A stretch of DNA of 64,000 nucleotides from Micropterus salmoides (Eukaryota; Chordata; Actinopteri; Centrarchiformes; Centrarchidae). Of this stretch, positions 11,440 through 24,057 are shown one piece after another. A model generated the notes under the pieces. That model was given only the letters and a program-made list of their open reading frames with translations, did not search any database and was not told where the DNA came from. Position 1 is the stretch's first letter, and the number at the start of each line of letters is the position of its first letter. The position numbers were made by a program, and so were the translations under genes. The stretch covers positions 13,939,742 through 14,003,741 of the forward strand of contig NW_024040041.1 of NCBI RefSeq assembly GCF_014851395.1. The letters are read 5' to 3'.

Positions 11440-13430
11440 GGTGAACGGTGAAAGCATGCCGGAGTGCTTGTTTGCCTCAAGGCTTACCTGAGGTCCTCGG
11501 ATGTGCCTCATCCTCGTCTCCTCTGCGGTGGGGGCTGCTGTCACCCCGCTGTCTGTGGCTGCCGGTGGCCAGAAGGGGACCTGACACAGGAAATGGTGGA
11601 GTACAAAATGGTTGTCCACCTGTTTGGTGCCAACACATCCCCAAGCTGCGCCAACATTGCTCTACGGACAACAGCGGAAGTTAACAGAACAGGATCTTCA
11701 CCTGAAGCTGTGGACACAGTTCTCAGGAATTTTTTATGTAAATGACTGCTTAAAGGCAGTAAGTAATGAGTCTGAAACCATCACCCTGAGTAGAGACCTC
11801 ATGGCCTTGTGCGCCTCAGGTGGATTTCATCCTACTAAGTGGACAAGCAACAGCCGAGCTTTCTTAATGGCTGTTCCAGAAAGTGAGAGAGCTATGGAAT
11901 TTAAGGTTTCGGACCTGGATTAAGATGTTCTTCCTGTTGAAAGAACCCTTGGTGTGCTCTGGGACAGTCTGACTGCTTCAAATTCAGAGTCAACGTCAGC
12001 AAGAAAGCAGCAACAAGAAGAGGAGTTTTGTCAGTCGTAAGCTCCATATACGACCCCCTTGGACTTCTCGCTCCAGTTGTGCTGCCAGCTAAGACCTTTT
12101 TGCAGCAACTATGCAAGGACAAGCTTACATGGGATGAGGTAATGCCTGACAAACTCGCACAATACTGGAATGCTTTGATAAGTCAGCTGCCTCAACTTTC
12201 AGACTTCCAAGTGAGAAGATGTATCAAGCCTGAAAGATTTGGATCTGTCGTGTCTACATAGTTACACCATTTTTCTGATGCCAGTGAGAAGGGCTATGGA
12301 ACGGTGTCTTTCCTGAAGCTCACAAACAGTGACGGCCATGTGCATTGTGCTTTCATGATGGGAAAGGCACGGGTGGTCCTCTAAAGCAAACCACTATTCC
12401 ACGTTTGGAGCTAACGGCTGCTGTGGTATCCGTCAAAATAGACACACTTTTAAGGAAGGAGCTGCAGCTGGAGCTAAACGACTCTGTGTTCTGGACTGAC
12501 AGTACTGCTGTATTGAAATACATTGGAAATAAGGCTCTACTTCTCAAAACCTTTGTTGCTAACAGAATTGCAATCATCACAGCATCAACGCAGATGGAAC
12601 AATGGCGGCACATCAAAACAACAGAAAATCCAGCTGACTGTGCATCTTGTGGGCTCTCTGCAGAGCAGTTCACGGCCACTCACAACTGGATTAACGGACC
12701 TTCAGTGTTGAAAGATCCTGCCTATCAACAGCCCAGAGAAGCAGTGTGAAACTTTCTGAGGATGATGACGAGGTGAGAAAGGCTGTCATTGTGCACTAAA
12801 CAGACCTCACTGAAAGTACTGACATGATAGACAAATTAATGGGCTATTATTCCAGCTGGCATCGCCTCAAAAGAGCAGTGGCATGGATGCTTAGACTCCA
12901 AGATGGTCTACTGCTTTTAAGCAAAAGGCGGCGAGAACTGGAAGCTGCAATCCGCCAATGTGATTCTGGCTCAAACAAGGTAGTGATCGATATGAACAAA
13001 GAAATGCAGCAGTTGAGAACAGCCTTTCACAAGGGGCCTCTGGATGTGGAGAACCTTAACCATGCAGAAATGGAGAACATTTGATATTGTCAAAACCACA
13101 AGTTCCAAGTTGAGATCTCACCCCTGGAAAAAGGGAAACCAGTGAAAAGAAATAGCCCTTGCTTCCCCCAGGACTGTTTAGCAAGGATGACTGTTATTCA
13201 AGTCGTAGATGGAAGCAAACTCAGTACCTAGCAGACCTGTTTTGGAAGAGGTGGGTACGTGAGTATTTGCCCAGCCTACAGCTACGGCAAAAATGGGATG
13301 AAGTCAAACAAAACCTAGTGCCAGGGGATGTTGTGATGATCCTGGACGACAATGCCCCCCGGAACTCTTGGCTGCTGGGTAGGGTAGTGGACACTATATT
13401 GGACACTAAAGGACTGGTTCGTTGAGTGCT
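11440..13430 (+). mobile_element. pol: Degraded BEL/Pao LTR retrotransposon pol fragment
   Basis: Several consecutive plus-strand frames read as parts of one BEL/Pao polyprotein. The reverse transcriptase end is at about 11640-11920, with FYVNDC (11732-11749) where active enzymes have YVDD. The A17/Pao-type segment is at 12028-12260 (SSIYDPLGLLAP). RNase H is at 12345-12740 (FWTDSTAVLKYI, with IPRLELTAA before it). A C-terminal DUF5641-like region is at 13190-13420 (FWKRWVREYLPSLQ). Stops and frameshifts separate these, and the integrase core between about 13080 and 13160 is missing. No matching long terminal repeats were established. It is inactive. Confidence 0.8.
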
Positions 13431-13539
13431 GGTTAAAACAAAATCCAGTACTTTGGAAAGGCCTGTTGCTAAACTTTGTCTCATATGTGAAACAGACACT
13501 TAATGTGTTGTGCTGAGATATAAGATGCTGGTGACATCT

Positions 13540-14330
13540 CAGTAAGTGGATCGCTGCTCCTCAGGAAAGTGTTGGGTCAGATGTACGACCAGGCTGGGCC
13601 AGTTAAGCCTGGTCCCCACCTTCACCAACTTAATAAACTTTGTCAAAAAATACTCCATTAGCTTTCTATTATAGTCAATAAATTTGCAAGCAAAAACTTC
13701 TTTGGAGACGGTCAAGAGTCGGTGCAAAAGAGTTTATTCCAAAATAGGTCACATAAACCCGTACAACATCCCAGCAGGTCGGAGGATGAAGCCCATCCTA
13801 TGGTCTGCAGACAGTCTTATATATATATCTCTTCTGGGCTGGTTTGCCCCCTCCTTTCCTCATGATGAACTTCTTTTCCTCTGTTATTGTGTTGTTTTTA
13901 CCAATTAACACTGTTCCCCAGCTGTCATTTATTACTGTATTGTAGACTTTCTACATCTTTATACTACTGTATAAGAAGTTCATCATTTACATTTCAACTT
14001 CAGTCTCACTGTGTTTTTTAAAGGTTACGCATGCTTAATTTGACACATAATTGTATTTTTTAACCAATTAATATAAGAATAACATAAGTAAAGTTGCATT
14101 TTTCATTAATGCTTGGTTTCTTACAGCATTCTTGATGTTATCCTGGCTGCTTTCTGCTTTCTGCTTATCATCTGTCTGTCGTGTTTTTGCCAAGCATCTG
14201 TCGGTTTTTTGGTCATCCTCTGTCGTGTTTTTGCAAAGCATGAATTCCTTCAGCAAGTTCACTCAAAGTTCACACAGGTCATAAGCAAATTCACTCAAAG
14301 CTCATACTGGCTATAATAACCAGAGGTTGG
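13540..14330 (-). mobile_element. Probable long terminal repeat, minus strand
   Basis: Read on the minus strand, 13850-13690 holds a TATA-like TATATATATAAG followed about 100 bp on by GGAATAAACTCTTTTGC, the usual promoter and polyadenylation layout of an LTR. I did not establish the ends or a target duplication. Confidence 0.4.
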
Positions 14331-15700
14331 AAGTTGACAATCAAATCCCCTTAATCAGTAATTAAGCATATAGTCTTAATGTTAGCAGATTAACACCTCA
14401 GCAGTTCCTTGTGTAATCACAACAACAGTAGATAACGGTAGACCAAAGCATGCACTGTCACAGTGTCGGCAGATCTTGCACACCTGCAGCCTCTCCTATG
14501 GTCATAATCTACAGTAGATAACAGTTGGACAAATACAAACCACCTGCAGCCACTTCCTGCAGTCATTCCTCCCACTCAAGGATCTGTTTCTGTGTTCATG
14601 ACTACAGTTCACTACTTATAAGTAAAAACTAAAGCATATCTATGTAAAAAGAAAATGATTAAGAATGATTATTGATTAATACTAGTAAAATGATTAAAAA
14701 TGATGATATAAGAATGATTACTTAAAGTAACTGATTAAAGACAATAAAACTGATTAACAATGATTAATATTGATCAAGGATAATCACTGATGACTGTTTC
14801 TTGACTGATGTCTACCGTCTGCAATGCTCCCCCTCTCTGTGTCCTAGGCATGCCCTCTGCCGATCATGCTATTTTAACCAAAAACCTGACTTTGTGGAAT
14901 AAGCTGGTGTCTCTTGTACTTTTTGCTATAGACAGGACCTTCTTACTGTATTGATGTATGTTTTGTAACACAATTTTCACTAATTCTGCTTCTACATTTT
15001 CCTTTGCTGGTGCTTTGTATGATGCCTTGCTGTGCTCATTCTGCTCCCAGAGTGCACGTACCTGCTTACACACACATGTGCTACTGTTACTGCCTCCGAG
15101 CAGCTAGTCACAGAGAGGACCACACACTCTCAGAGCTATGGAGTTTCAGCATTGTGATCTTAACTTTACACTATAAAATAGCACTCTAAATGATGACAAT
15201 AGCTATAGAGTTTTGACACTGTAATCTTAACTTTACACTCTAAAATAATACTTTAAATGATGCCAATGCAGACCACCTTCGCTCTAGTAATTAATGATAA
15301 CAATTTAGGCTGTAATGTTCTAAAATAATTCTCAACAAAAGGACACTGTTAACCTGTGTGTATCCTTTGGACATAGTAAAGGGGGAAATGTATGTGAACG
15401 CGTTAGTGACTTTGGTACTCTGTTACAGTTTTAAATGGCTCATTTTTTAAGTTGGAGTAATCATAAGTCATCTTGCCTTATAATTAGAAGCCGAAGTACA
15501 CAAACAAACCACACAGTGCAAAGAATAGGGCAATAACACCTGCATGCCTAAGTGTGCTAATTGCACAAGGTGAAAAACTGAAAACCTGCCAAAGTCTTCT
15601 AAATGAAGCTACCCACTTTAATATTGTGAAAATCCATCTATTGCATAAACTATATTTACACATGAAAAAGGGACTCTTGGAGGAATGACTCCACAACATG
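14331..15700. other. Intergenic, no gene seen
   Basis: AT-rich DNA with many TGATTA words near 14650-14790 and a repeated CTTAACTTTACACT(C/A)TAAAATA unit at 15160-15250. No V sequence or protein was recognised. Confidence 0.4.
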
Positions 15701-15770
15701 ACAGACAACCTTCAACAAACAGTAACTGAGATCCAAGTCAAATCCAGTTCCTCCCTGTGAGGAGGAGTCA

Positions 15771-15778
15771 ATGCAAAA
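15771..15778 (+). promoter_or_regulatory. Family A octamer of V05
   Basis: ATGCAAAA in the conserved family A promoter block, 80 bp before the ATG. Confidence 0.8.
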
Positions 15779-15850
15779 CTCAGATTTCTTCCACCTCTAC
15801 TTATCTGACTGCAGAGAGGATGACAGAGAACAGTGGACACACAGTTTAAC

Positions 15851-16286
15851 ATGATGGACTATAGGACAGGACTGCTGCTTTTAACTGTCTGCTGGGCAGG
15901 TGAAGATTCTCACTGATCATGAGTTGAGTTATCTTTAAAACATTACCAACTCAATGAAAATTATTATTTTCTTGTCCTAACAGGTGTTGATGGTCAGACT
16001 CTGACAGAATCTGAACCAGTGGTTAAAAGGCCTGGAGAATCCCACAGATTGACCTGTACAACTTCTGGGTTCGCACTCAGCAGCTGGGGCATGCACTGGA
16101 TCAGACAGGCTCCTGGAAAAGGCCTGGAGTGGGTTGCTTATATCAGTAGCGGTGGTAGCAGTTACTACTCTCAGTCAGTTCAAGGCCAGTTTACCATCTC
16201 CAAAGACAACAACAGACAGCAGGTGTATCTGCAGATGAACAGTCTGAAGACTGAAGATTCTGCTGTTTATTATTGTGCTCGAGACT
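15851..16286 (+). CDS. IGHV: V05: family A immunoglobulin heavy variable gene, open
   Basis: The leader exon is 15851-15899 and the V exon 15984-16286. Cys23 lies in RLTCTTSGF, Trp41 in HWIRQAPGKGLEW and Cys104 in AVYYCARD. CDR1 is about GFALSSWG and CDR2 about ISSGGSS, one residue shorter than in V06. FR3 reads GQFTISKDNNRQQVY where the family usually has GRFTISRDNSRQQ; the Arg to Gln change is at a position that usually forms the conserved Arg-Asp salt bridge, so folding may be slightly affected. No stop or frameshift is seen, and the splice sites are intact. Confidence 0.94.
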
Positions 16287-16325
16287 CACAGTGACTGGAG
16301 TTGGTTGAGCAGCTGTACAAAAACC
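16287..16325 (+). other. 23-bp-spacer RSS of V05
   Basis: CACAGTG 16287-16293, 23-bp spacer, ACAAAAACC 16317-16325. Consensus. Confidence 0.95.
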
Positions 16326-17825
16326 CACAGTACTCATCTTTGATCTGTTAGAGCCTAAGAGTTAATATTATTTTATAGTACATAAATCATATACTTTATG
16401 TTACATTACATGTTTTTTCAAATAATACGAAGTTGTGTAAACTGTTCCTGAGAAACCTTATTACATTACATATGGACATTAAACATATTAAAGAAAAACA
16501 CAATAAAGATCACTTTGGTTGTTGAATCTACACTAACAAAAAGAAAGAAAAACATTTCTATACATGTCCACAAATTTAGATGCATTAATGTCTGTAAGTG
16601 CCCTAACACTTGTTACATGAAGCCACCAGAGGAGGAGCCCTCAGACCACTAATGACTTCAACACCAGTTCACTGTTAATGAGAGAAACAGACATATTATC
16701 AGCCAAAAGGAGAAGGAATATAACATGGTTTAGTATAATGAACAATAATAATAATATAATAACATAATAAAGCACAGTTTTTTCAGCTCACAACTGTGTT
16801 TTAAAAAGTTCTTCACCTAACGGAACATGATGGAATAAAATGTAAAATCTGAACTACTATTTAATAATAAAATAATAATAATAATCAAATGATTTTTATT
16901 TTTTGGGAGTGCATTGTGTGTGTCAGATTTTTCTTCCCTGTAATATGAAAATCCCTTTGTGGACTTGAAACAAAATTAAGATGAAGAACATAATGTAATC
17001 TTTTGGTAAGGTCAAATTTTGTGCCATGAAAATTCATTTGTGAGTATGTTTAAAATTGTTACTTGTTGGATGATACTCTGATAAATCTGACCACATAATA
17101 AGACAGAAAATTCAACTTTTGAAGACAATTCATATTAAGCAAATTTATTTATTGCTTAAATTATATTTATTTGGCTGGTGTTGCAACTCATACATTATTG
17201 TTTTTCAAGTCCAACAAAGAAAAGGCCAAACTCTTAATGCAAAACCTAACTATCTTCAACCTTCACTAATCTGACTGCAGAGAGGAAAATAAACCTTTTA
17301 ATGTTTTACTGTAACTTTTGTTTTACTCAACATAACAGTGTTTGTGTATCTGACTGAATTAATCACAAGGACATGGTTACAGTTTATAAAAAGAACATGC
17401 TAGCAAAGCCGCCCTCAACGTGTTGATGTAGTTTTGTTTTTTTAAAAAACAAACAAGTAGCAACACCTAATAATGCTCTATAGGAAAGCAGGAAATGCAT
17501 ATGCATGGAAATAGTGACTGTGACTAACTTTTGAAACTGAAGACAGTTAGCTGTGCGTAATAAAACTAAAACGTGTTACTGGAATAATCAGTGAAAAGAC
17601 ACAAATATTTCTTTATACCAGTTACAATATGTGTGGTCTGTTGTGAACATGAAGATATCGGCCTGGGCTAACATTAGATTCCCAGGCTGAATTATTATCC
17701 CAGTACGGCCCTGTGGAACAGTAATATGCTTATTGATGTTGATTTGACATTTATGTTGATATTTTACAAGCATTAATATACTCACCAAACACTATCAGCT
17801 CTCTCCTCCCTGTGAGGAGGAGTCA
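16326..17825. other. Intergenic with a decayed family A promoter
   Basis: 16600-16690 carries a GAAGCCACCAGAGGAGGAGCC segment also found after V09, V14 and V17. 17225-17287 still resembles the family A promoter (AATGCAAAACCTAACT, then ATCTGACTGCAGAGAGGA) but no leader follows, so it is an orphan promoter relic. There are no other genes. Confidence 0.6.
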
Positions 17826-17833
17826 ATGCAAAA
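17826..17833 (+). promoter_or_regulatory. Family A octamer of V06
   Basis: ATGCAAAA in the conserved family A promoter block, 80 bp before the ATG. Confidence 0.8.
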
Positions 17834-17905
17834 CTCAGATGTCTTCCACCTCTACTTATCTTACTGCAGAGAGGATGACAGAGAACAGTGGACACACAGT
17901 TTAAC

Positions 17906-18347
17906 ATGATGGACTATAGGACAGGACTGCTGCTTTTAACTGTCTGCTGGGCAGGTGAAGATCTTCACTGATCTTTATTTAATGTTTTCTTGTAATGTGT
18001 CTTTTTGTTGCATGTGATAGTTTTCTTTGCTGTATTAACAGGTGTTGATGGTCAGACTCTGACAGAATCTGAACCAGTGGTTAAAAGGCCTGGAGAATCC
18101 CACAGATTGACCTGTACAGCCTCTGGATTCTCATTAAGCAGCTACCATATGGCCTGGGTCAGACAGGCTCCTGGAAAAGGACTGGAGTGGGTGGCTTATA
18201 TCAGTAGCGGTGGTAGCAGCAAATACTACTCTCAGTCAGTTCAAGGCCGGTTTACCATCTCCAGAGACAACAGCAGACAGCAGGTGTATCTGCAGATGAA
18301 CAGTCTGAAGACTGAAGATTCTTCTGTTTATTATTGTGCTCGAGAGC
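17906..18347 (+). CDS. IGHV: V06: family A immunoglobulin heavy variable gene, open
   Basis: The leader exon is 17906-17954 and the V exon 18042-18347. Cys23 is in RLTCTASGF, Trp41 in AWVRQAPGKGLEW and Cys104 in VYYCARE. CDR1 is about GFSLSSYH and CDR2 about ISSGGSSK, close to V05, which lies only about 2 kb upstream; the two probably arose by local duplication. EDSAV is EDSSV here. All splice sites are intact and the frame is open. Confidence 0.95.
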
Positions 18348-18386
18348 CACAGTGACTGGAGTTGGTTGAGCAGCTGCACAAAAACC
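18348..18386 (+). other. 23-bp-spacer RSS of V06
   Basis: CACAGTG 18348-18354, 23-bp spacer, ACAAAAACC 18378-18386. Consensus. Confidence 0.95.
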
Positions 18387-19418
18387 TACAGGACTCATCT
18401 TTACCACAATCAACTCACATGACTAATGTCATTAATGTTAAAAGATATAATACACTTCATCAAAATGACTCCTCAGAGAAGACAGTGGCTGAACAATAAA
18501 TTGTTTTTGATAACTGTCTAACTTGTGATCTACAAGTGTTTTTACTCTAAGTTTGCAGGAGTTTGGAGTGGAGTTAAAATTACAGTATGCACAGAGTCCA
18601 GCAGAGACTGTGGATTGAGAGAATAAATGGAGAATCAAACTGTTTTCAGCTCTACACTCACTTAACTACTCAAATTGTCTAGTGTTTTGTTTACTCCTCT
18701 TAATTGTGATTTTGAATTTGCACTTTCATGTACATTAATCTGACAGATAAACCAGCAGCCTTTTTCCTGTGCACTGCATTTGTAAGTTCTTTGCATATCG
18801 TCCCACAGGTTTCACTTCCTAAATAATTCATTTCCTTTTGAGGCTCCAGGTTTCTCTGTATGTCTGTGGCTTCAAACTGCCACAATTTATTTTCTGAAAT
18901 CTTTAAAGTAAAAAAAAAAAGAAATAACAATCCAGGCCCTCAACCAGCTGCAACAAACTCAAATACTCACAGATTATCTTGCTTTCACTTCACTTGTGTT
19001 TGCAGCAACAGAATGAAAATAAAACCAAAAGTATGAATCAATTAATTTTACGATCAGATGTATTAGTTCATAATCCTAGGATTTCTGAATTAAACTTCAT
19101 CAGAAATGAAGCCATTAAGTAAGTCATGCGTTGGTCAAATTTTAGAAGAACAAATCTTTTCAAATCAGAATCATGTGAATAATCGCATTTTCTAAATTGA
19201 CTCAGCAGGTTATCGTAGTCAGGGAGGTTCAGATGTCTCAAATCACTATTTGCTAGTTGTCAGATTGTTTAAATGCTGTTTTATTTTGTGTCATGCTGTG
19301 TTCATACTGTTGAATTTGACTGTAAAAGCAGAATGTGATGTAGGAGGAGCTTACTGTAAACAAATTCTCACAGGGATCCAGTTTACATCATATTTAAAGG
19401 AGGTTCATAGATTTGAAA
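18387..19418. other. Intergenic, no gene seen
   Basis: 19320-19400 resembles the upstream flank of V03 (AATGTGATGTAGGAGG...CATCATATTTAAAG). Nothing else was recognised. Confidence 0.5.
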
Positions 19419-19672
19419 ACAGAAGCACAGACTCACCTGCACAACATCTGGGTTTAGCTTTAGTAGCTCAGTTTGGAACTGGATCAGACAGGTTCCTGGA
19501 AAAGGACTGGAGTGGATTGCTCTTGTACACACATCTAGTTCTCCTATCTCTTACTCCCAGTCAGTCCAGGGTAGATTCACCATCTCCAGAGATGACTCCA
19601 GCAGTAAAGTCTATCTACAGATGAACAGTCTGAAGACCGAGGACACAGCAGTGTATTACTGTGCCAGAGAGA
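19419..19672 (+). pseudogene. IGHV: V07: mosaic VH pseudogene lacking leader and FR1
   Basis: Open V sequence starts around Cys23 (LTCTTSGFSFSSS) and runs through NWIRQVPGKGLEW, SQSVQGRFTISRDDSSS and AVYYCARE. Upstream, only about six codons of FR1 are recognisable and they follow a TGA; there is no leader and no promoter, and the sequence joins DNA that elsewhere lies upstream of family B genes. The body is family A-like (SQSVQGRFTISRD, LKTED), but the RSS spacer and 3' flank match family B genes V03 and V08. It could act only as a gene-conversion donor or as a recombination target without expression. Confidence 0.85.
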
Positions 19673-19711
19673 CACAGTGAGAGACAATAACAGGAGAGTC
19701 ATACAAAAACT
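19673..19711 (+). other. 23-bp-spacer RSS of V07, intact
   Basis: CACAGTG 19673-19679, 23-bp spacer 19680-19702 (family B-like, ending GGAGAGTCAT), ACAAAAACT 19703-19711. Confidence 0.92.
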
Positions 19712-20134
19712 ACTTCCTCCATTTACCACCATCACTGGCAATATTCAGTATTATTTGTTGTTTTTTCCACAATACTGATTGTTACTCTCAGTGATGGAAA
19801 GTCTGAGTAGTGACTTATTGAATATTGAAGTTCCAACCTACACAAACAAATAAAATATTATTCTTTATTTTTAAGGAAAAAAAATACAATTTTGTTGTTT
19901 CTCCTTTAAAGCAATGTTTCATGCAATGCTGTATTAGTGTAGTGAAACGTTATCTTTGTAATGATATTGATTAATATCATGCATGTGATAAAAAATGTAC
20001 ATTTCAGTAAAAATAAAATAAAGTCTTCCAGATGATTTGCAGATTGAACACCAAAATATTTATGAGAACAATTTTCCTACACAAAACCCAGTCCACAATT
20101 AATTGTTCTTTGTCCGGTCCCTTATACATGACGA

Positions 20135-22120
20135 CAGTGGCGGTTCTAAACCAATAATATTGATGGGGCCAGTCTGGGGCCAGATGTTTTGTCAGAGGGG
20201 CACATTCAATAAGGGACAAAAGAGACAAGGAAATGTTCAAACTTTCAAAATGTCTTGTTTAGTATATAATGTAATGTTTTAGTATGTTTCAGTAACTTAC
20301 AGTTATTTGTTTCAGTAACAGGATCTTTTCTGTGACTTAGTTATAGTTTTATTAAATTACATTATTCAAAAAAAAAAACAACTACATTCCTGTTAACTTT
20401 AGCTGGAGTTACAGTACATTCTTTGATGCAACTCTTCTTTGTAAGGCTTAATGAACAGGATAAGCTCTAGTGTACTGGACTTTCTCTGGATCCCAGTTTG
20501 TATTTTGTATCCCACTAAAACTTTTGCTAGGAAAATAGAAACTTGTTCATATTCACCCCTGTAATTAGTCATGATGTGAAGTATACACAAAATTAAATAC
20601 ATGATGGTAGGCCATCATCTGTGCATTATGGACGGGGATTTTGATCTTTAAACACTTTAATTCCTGCATTATGATGAAAATGTTTTTATTTATGTAAAAG
20701 GAAACACAAAATTCAGGTGGCACGTTTCCAAATATTAAATTATAACAGAATCTAAGTCAGTGCAGCTTTCAGGTGTTCTGTGTTGCTTTCAGATCTGCTA
20801 CTTTTTCTTAATGTGCAAGTTATTTTCTAAAGGCATTCTCATTTGTTATTTACTGTAAGCTATATTTCATACGTTTTTTTAACAAATTATCCTTTAAAAA
20901 AGTGGTGGGGACATGTCCCCAGTGTCCCGAGTGTAAATGACACCTATGAATTTACCCTTTAGGGAGGGGGACTCTCAGGGGCGCTGCATTCAGTTTAATG
21001 TGCATTTTGAGTCAAATAGATGTAACGTTGAGAGAGCAATGTGTTAAACTGATTACAATGATGTTGATTTTACAGTATCGATGGCGTAGATATTTGTATG
21101 AGCAGTGTGGTGTATAACATATGTGCATTTGACCATTACAGTTTAAAATAATACTCTGCAGCTGGAGAGAGGCACAGTGAACTCTTAAGGGGGAGTAATG
21201 ATTGATGGGTGTGCAAAGAGTGAACCCTCCTATGGAATTTGACCTCTGACCCAGTGGTAGGGGGAGTAGAGATTAGTGTCTATGAAGAGACTTTGCCCTT
21301 ATATGGTCTTTAGCAGATACCTAAACATGTCCTATATAAGCTGTGTTCAATGTACAGAGAGACAGAGTGGTTATCGGGCTGGGTCACTCTCCAAGCTGCT
21401 GCAGAGCTTGTAATTGATGCTGAACTCCTTGATGTAATAAACTTTTATAATCAAGAACAGTGTCAAGCGGATTTCTTCTCAACACATCATCGCAGCATTA
21501 TCGTTCGGACACCACAGCAGTTTACTTGAAAAATGGGACAGACTCTCTAGATCTAGCTTCCAAACAGTAACATGGATGACTACGTGGTCAGTTATAACAT
21601 CATAAGACTATCGCAAAGTAAATGTTTGCTTTACAGGGAAACTATATGCTTGTTTAGACATTCTCAATTCAGTGCAATGAATAATATGAAGTTCAATAAC
21701 ACGTAATGTTAACGTTAGCCTATAAAAGCGTGTATAATGCGTGTGCTAGATTGCTCTGCAAAAACCTCGTTGATAAAACAATACTAAAACGATGGATGAA
21801 ACACTTCACGTTATATTTTTAATTTACTTTCGTGAAGTCGAAAGTCTGCCTTCAACTTGCGCTCCAGCGGCAGGGAGAACACTTTCTATCAGGGATAACT
21901 ACCTTGACACGACGCTGGACAGTGGAGGTGTAACGTCCTAAGGATCCAACTAGTTGAGACACTTTTGTTCTGCCTTTCGCATCAGTGCCATATCATCGCA
22001 AGGAACATATATTACTATGATTATTGTAGACTTTTCGTTCAGAGGGGGGCCATAGGGGGTCCAAGGTCTGTGTTACAGAGGCACTGGCACCCTGTTGGCT
22101 CCCCCCCAAAACCACCACAG
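20135..22120. mobile_element. Non-autonomous hAT-like element with 8-bp target duplication
   Basis: The left end reads CAGTGGCGGTTCT (20135 on); the right end on the minus strand reads CTGTGGTGGTTTT (from 22120), matching at 10 of 13 positions. Flanks are CATGACGA (20127-20134) and CATGACAA (22121-22128), an 8-bp duplication with one difference. The paralogous empty site after V03 (TACATGACAAACCCTCAGC, near 8914) confirms the insertion. No transposase remains. An LTR-like segment is nested inside. Confidence 0.8.
21110..21510 (+). mobile_element. Probable solo LTR nested in the hAT-like element
   Basis: The segment has TATATAAGC near 21332, then GTAATAAACTTTTATAATC near 21435 and a CT-rich stretch to about 21500, the layout of a U3-R-U5. 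The exact ends and target duplication were not found. Confidence 0.5.
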
Positions 22121-22128
22121 CATGACAA

Positions 22129-24057
22129 ACCCTCAGCATGTTACCAGTATGTATTGCACTGTATCAGAAGATACGGAAAATGTAATAACAAAGTCCAATT
22201 AGCAAAACCAGAAGGACCTCAGCAGCCTCGCAGTCCACAGTTGTCCATACTGTGACAAAGGGGGATGAGTTGAGCAGTTTGATGACCATACACAGGAATA
22301 GGTTTACAGTGTAATATTTACAAAATTTAAATAGTGTTCCCCACATATACTTGGGCCGCCCAGGAATATTGACAGCTGCTGAAGTATATTTGGCAACCCA
22401 TTTTAGCATTTTGCAGAGATAAACACAGAGAGATGTTAACTGGTATTACGTAATAAGACGCAGACACGGTGGAAATATGACAAGCAGGCTCTGCATGCAC
22501 AGCGAACCACTAATCAAAATATTGTTCTTGATCAGTTTATCAAATAACCAAAGCAGGCAGTGTCGTAATGTTGGTTTTGATAAATATTTCATTAAATGCT
22601 TAACCTACTATTGCTTGACCATGTTAAGTGTACATCAGCCCACCTTGCAGGTGTAGAACTGCTCTGTGTCGTCTTCTTGCAGCAGCGCTGGTAGACATCT
22701 GAGACATACAGTCTGCTCCACATTGATGTCTTGCGTTTGCTGTAGTGAAACATAAGAAAAAAGTCTAAAATACCAACAATATATATTTACACTTTGCTGC
22801 AGACTGTGCTCATTGTTTTTCCCTATAGACTAGGGATGTCCCAAATATACTGTATATTTTTGTCCAAGCTAGAGTTCTTTGCAAATGCAAGTCCAATCCA
22901 CGACTTTTTTATTCAAATTTTGAATAAATATATACCTGGCACACTGTTATAATGCAGCTTTAGCCTAATACATTCAACAGACCTTATTTTACACAAGCAT
23001 CTATACATCCCAAAACTGAAGATCCGGATTGAAAAATGCAAAATTTATAAACATTCAGTAATTTAAGATATGAATGAATATTTATCATGAAAAAATGTGA
23101 CTCTTGACTTTGAAATCAAGAAATATCAATCTGCTGAAGCTACTAGTTGAGTGTTCGGTATCCTGCTCTTTGCTGGAAAAAAAAGAGAAAGAAAAGAACA
23201 GGGAGACAACAGGTCTGTTGACAGTTAGTTACTATCCATGTTTTGTCAACACCAGGTGTCGGTCACTTGCACCAGTGTGTCGAAATAATTTTTCACATTC
23301 ACACAATCTTAATTTTTTTTTCACTCAGCAGGCTGAGGTGGATAAAAAATAACATGAGTACAGTAAGAAAAGGTCAGATTTGTGGGTTATTTCTGTCTAT
23401 TCTGATTAAAATCTGCTCGAATGTGCCCCAGTACTGATCCTCGGGATCTGCTCAGGACATAAAATTTACCTGAGAATGCTTTTACAGTGGAGAAGAGATC
23501 TTCTGGGCACCAGTCCAATTCTCCTGGCATCTCTCTGGCCACAACTAGCAAACGATCTGTGTGAGAAAACACATTATGAAAAGTATAACAATAAACAATC
23601 TAAATATGTGCACTTTATGTAAGTTAGCTGATGTTACTGGAAAGGAGCTGGCCATCTTTCCTGAAAATGCAGCACAGAATGTTAATAACGTGCATTTTGA
23701 ACATCTTAACATCTGGTGCCATAACCTCATCAGTTTCTGAGTGGAAACTCTACATAAGATCAGCCTTTATTTGTCTCACAGGTGTCTCACATACAGTTGT
23801 TGCAAGAGAGAAAACAATTCCCCACTCATCCTACCTTACCTATAAAATGAAGTTAAAAACACTCTCAAACACTCACTGGAAACAAATCTAAAATTTCAGA
23901 TAAATAAATCATATCCCTGACATCAACAAGAGTGAAGTTTGGAAAGAATGATGAAGTCAGTCTCTATCAGTCTCTCCTTCTCCTGCTGCTGCTGCTGGTA
24001 GACAGGAGCTGGTTCAGCCAGCAGCTGAGTTTATATGTGCAGTATTTTAATGTACGG
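22129..24057. other. Flank paralogous to the V03-V04 interval, then unassigned DNA
   Basis: 22129-22300 matches 8918-9100. In the V03-V04 interval a family B leader follows this segment; here none does. 22300-24057 contains no recognised gene. Confidence 0.5.
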
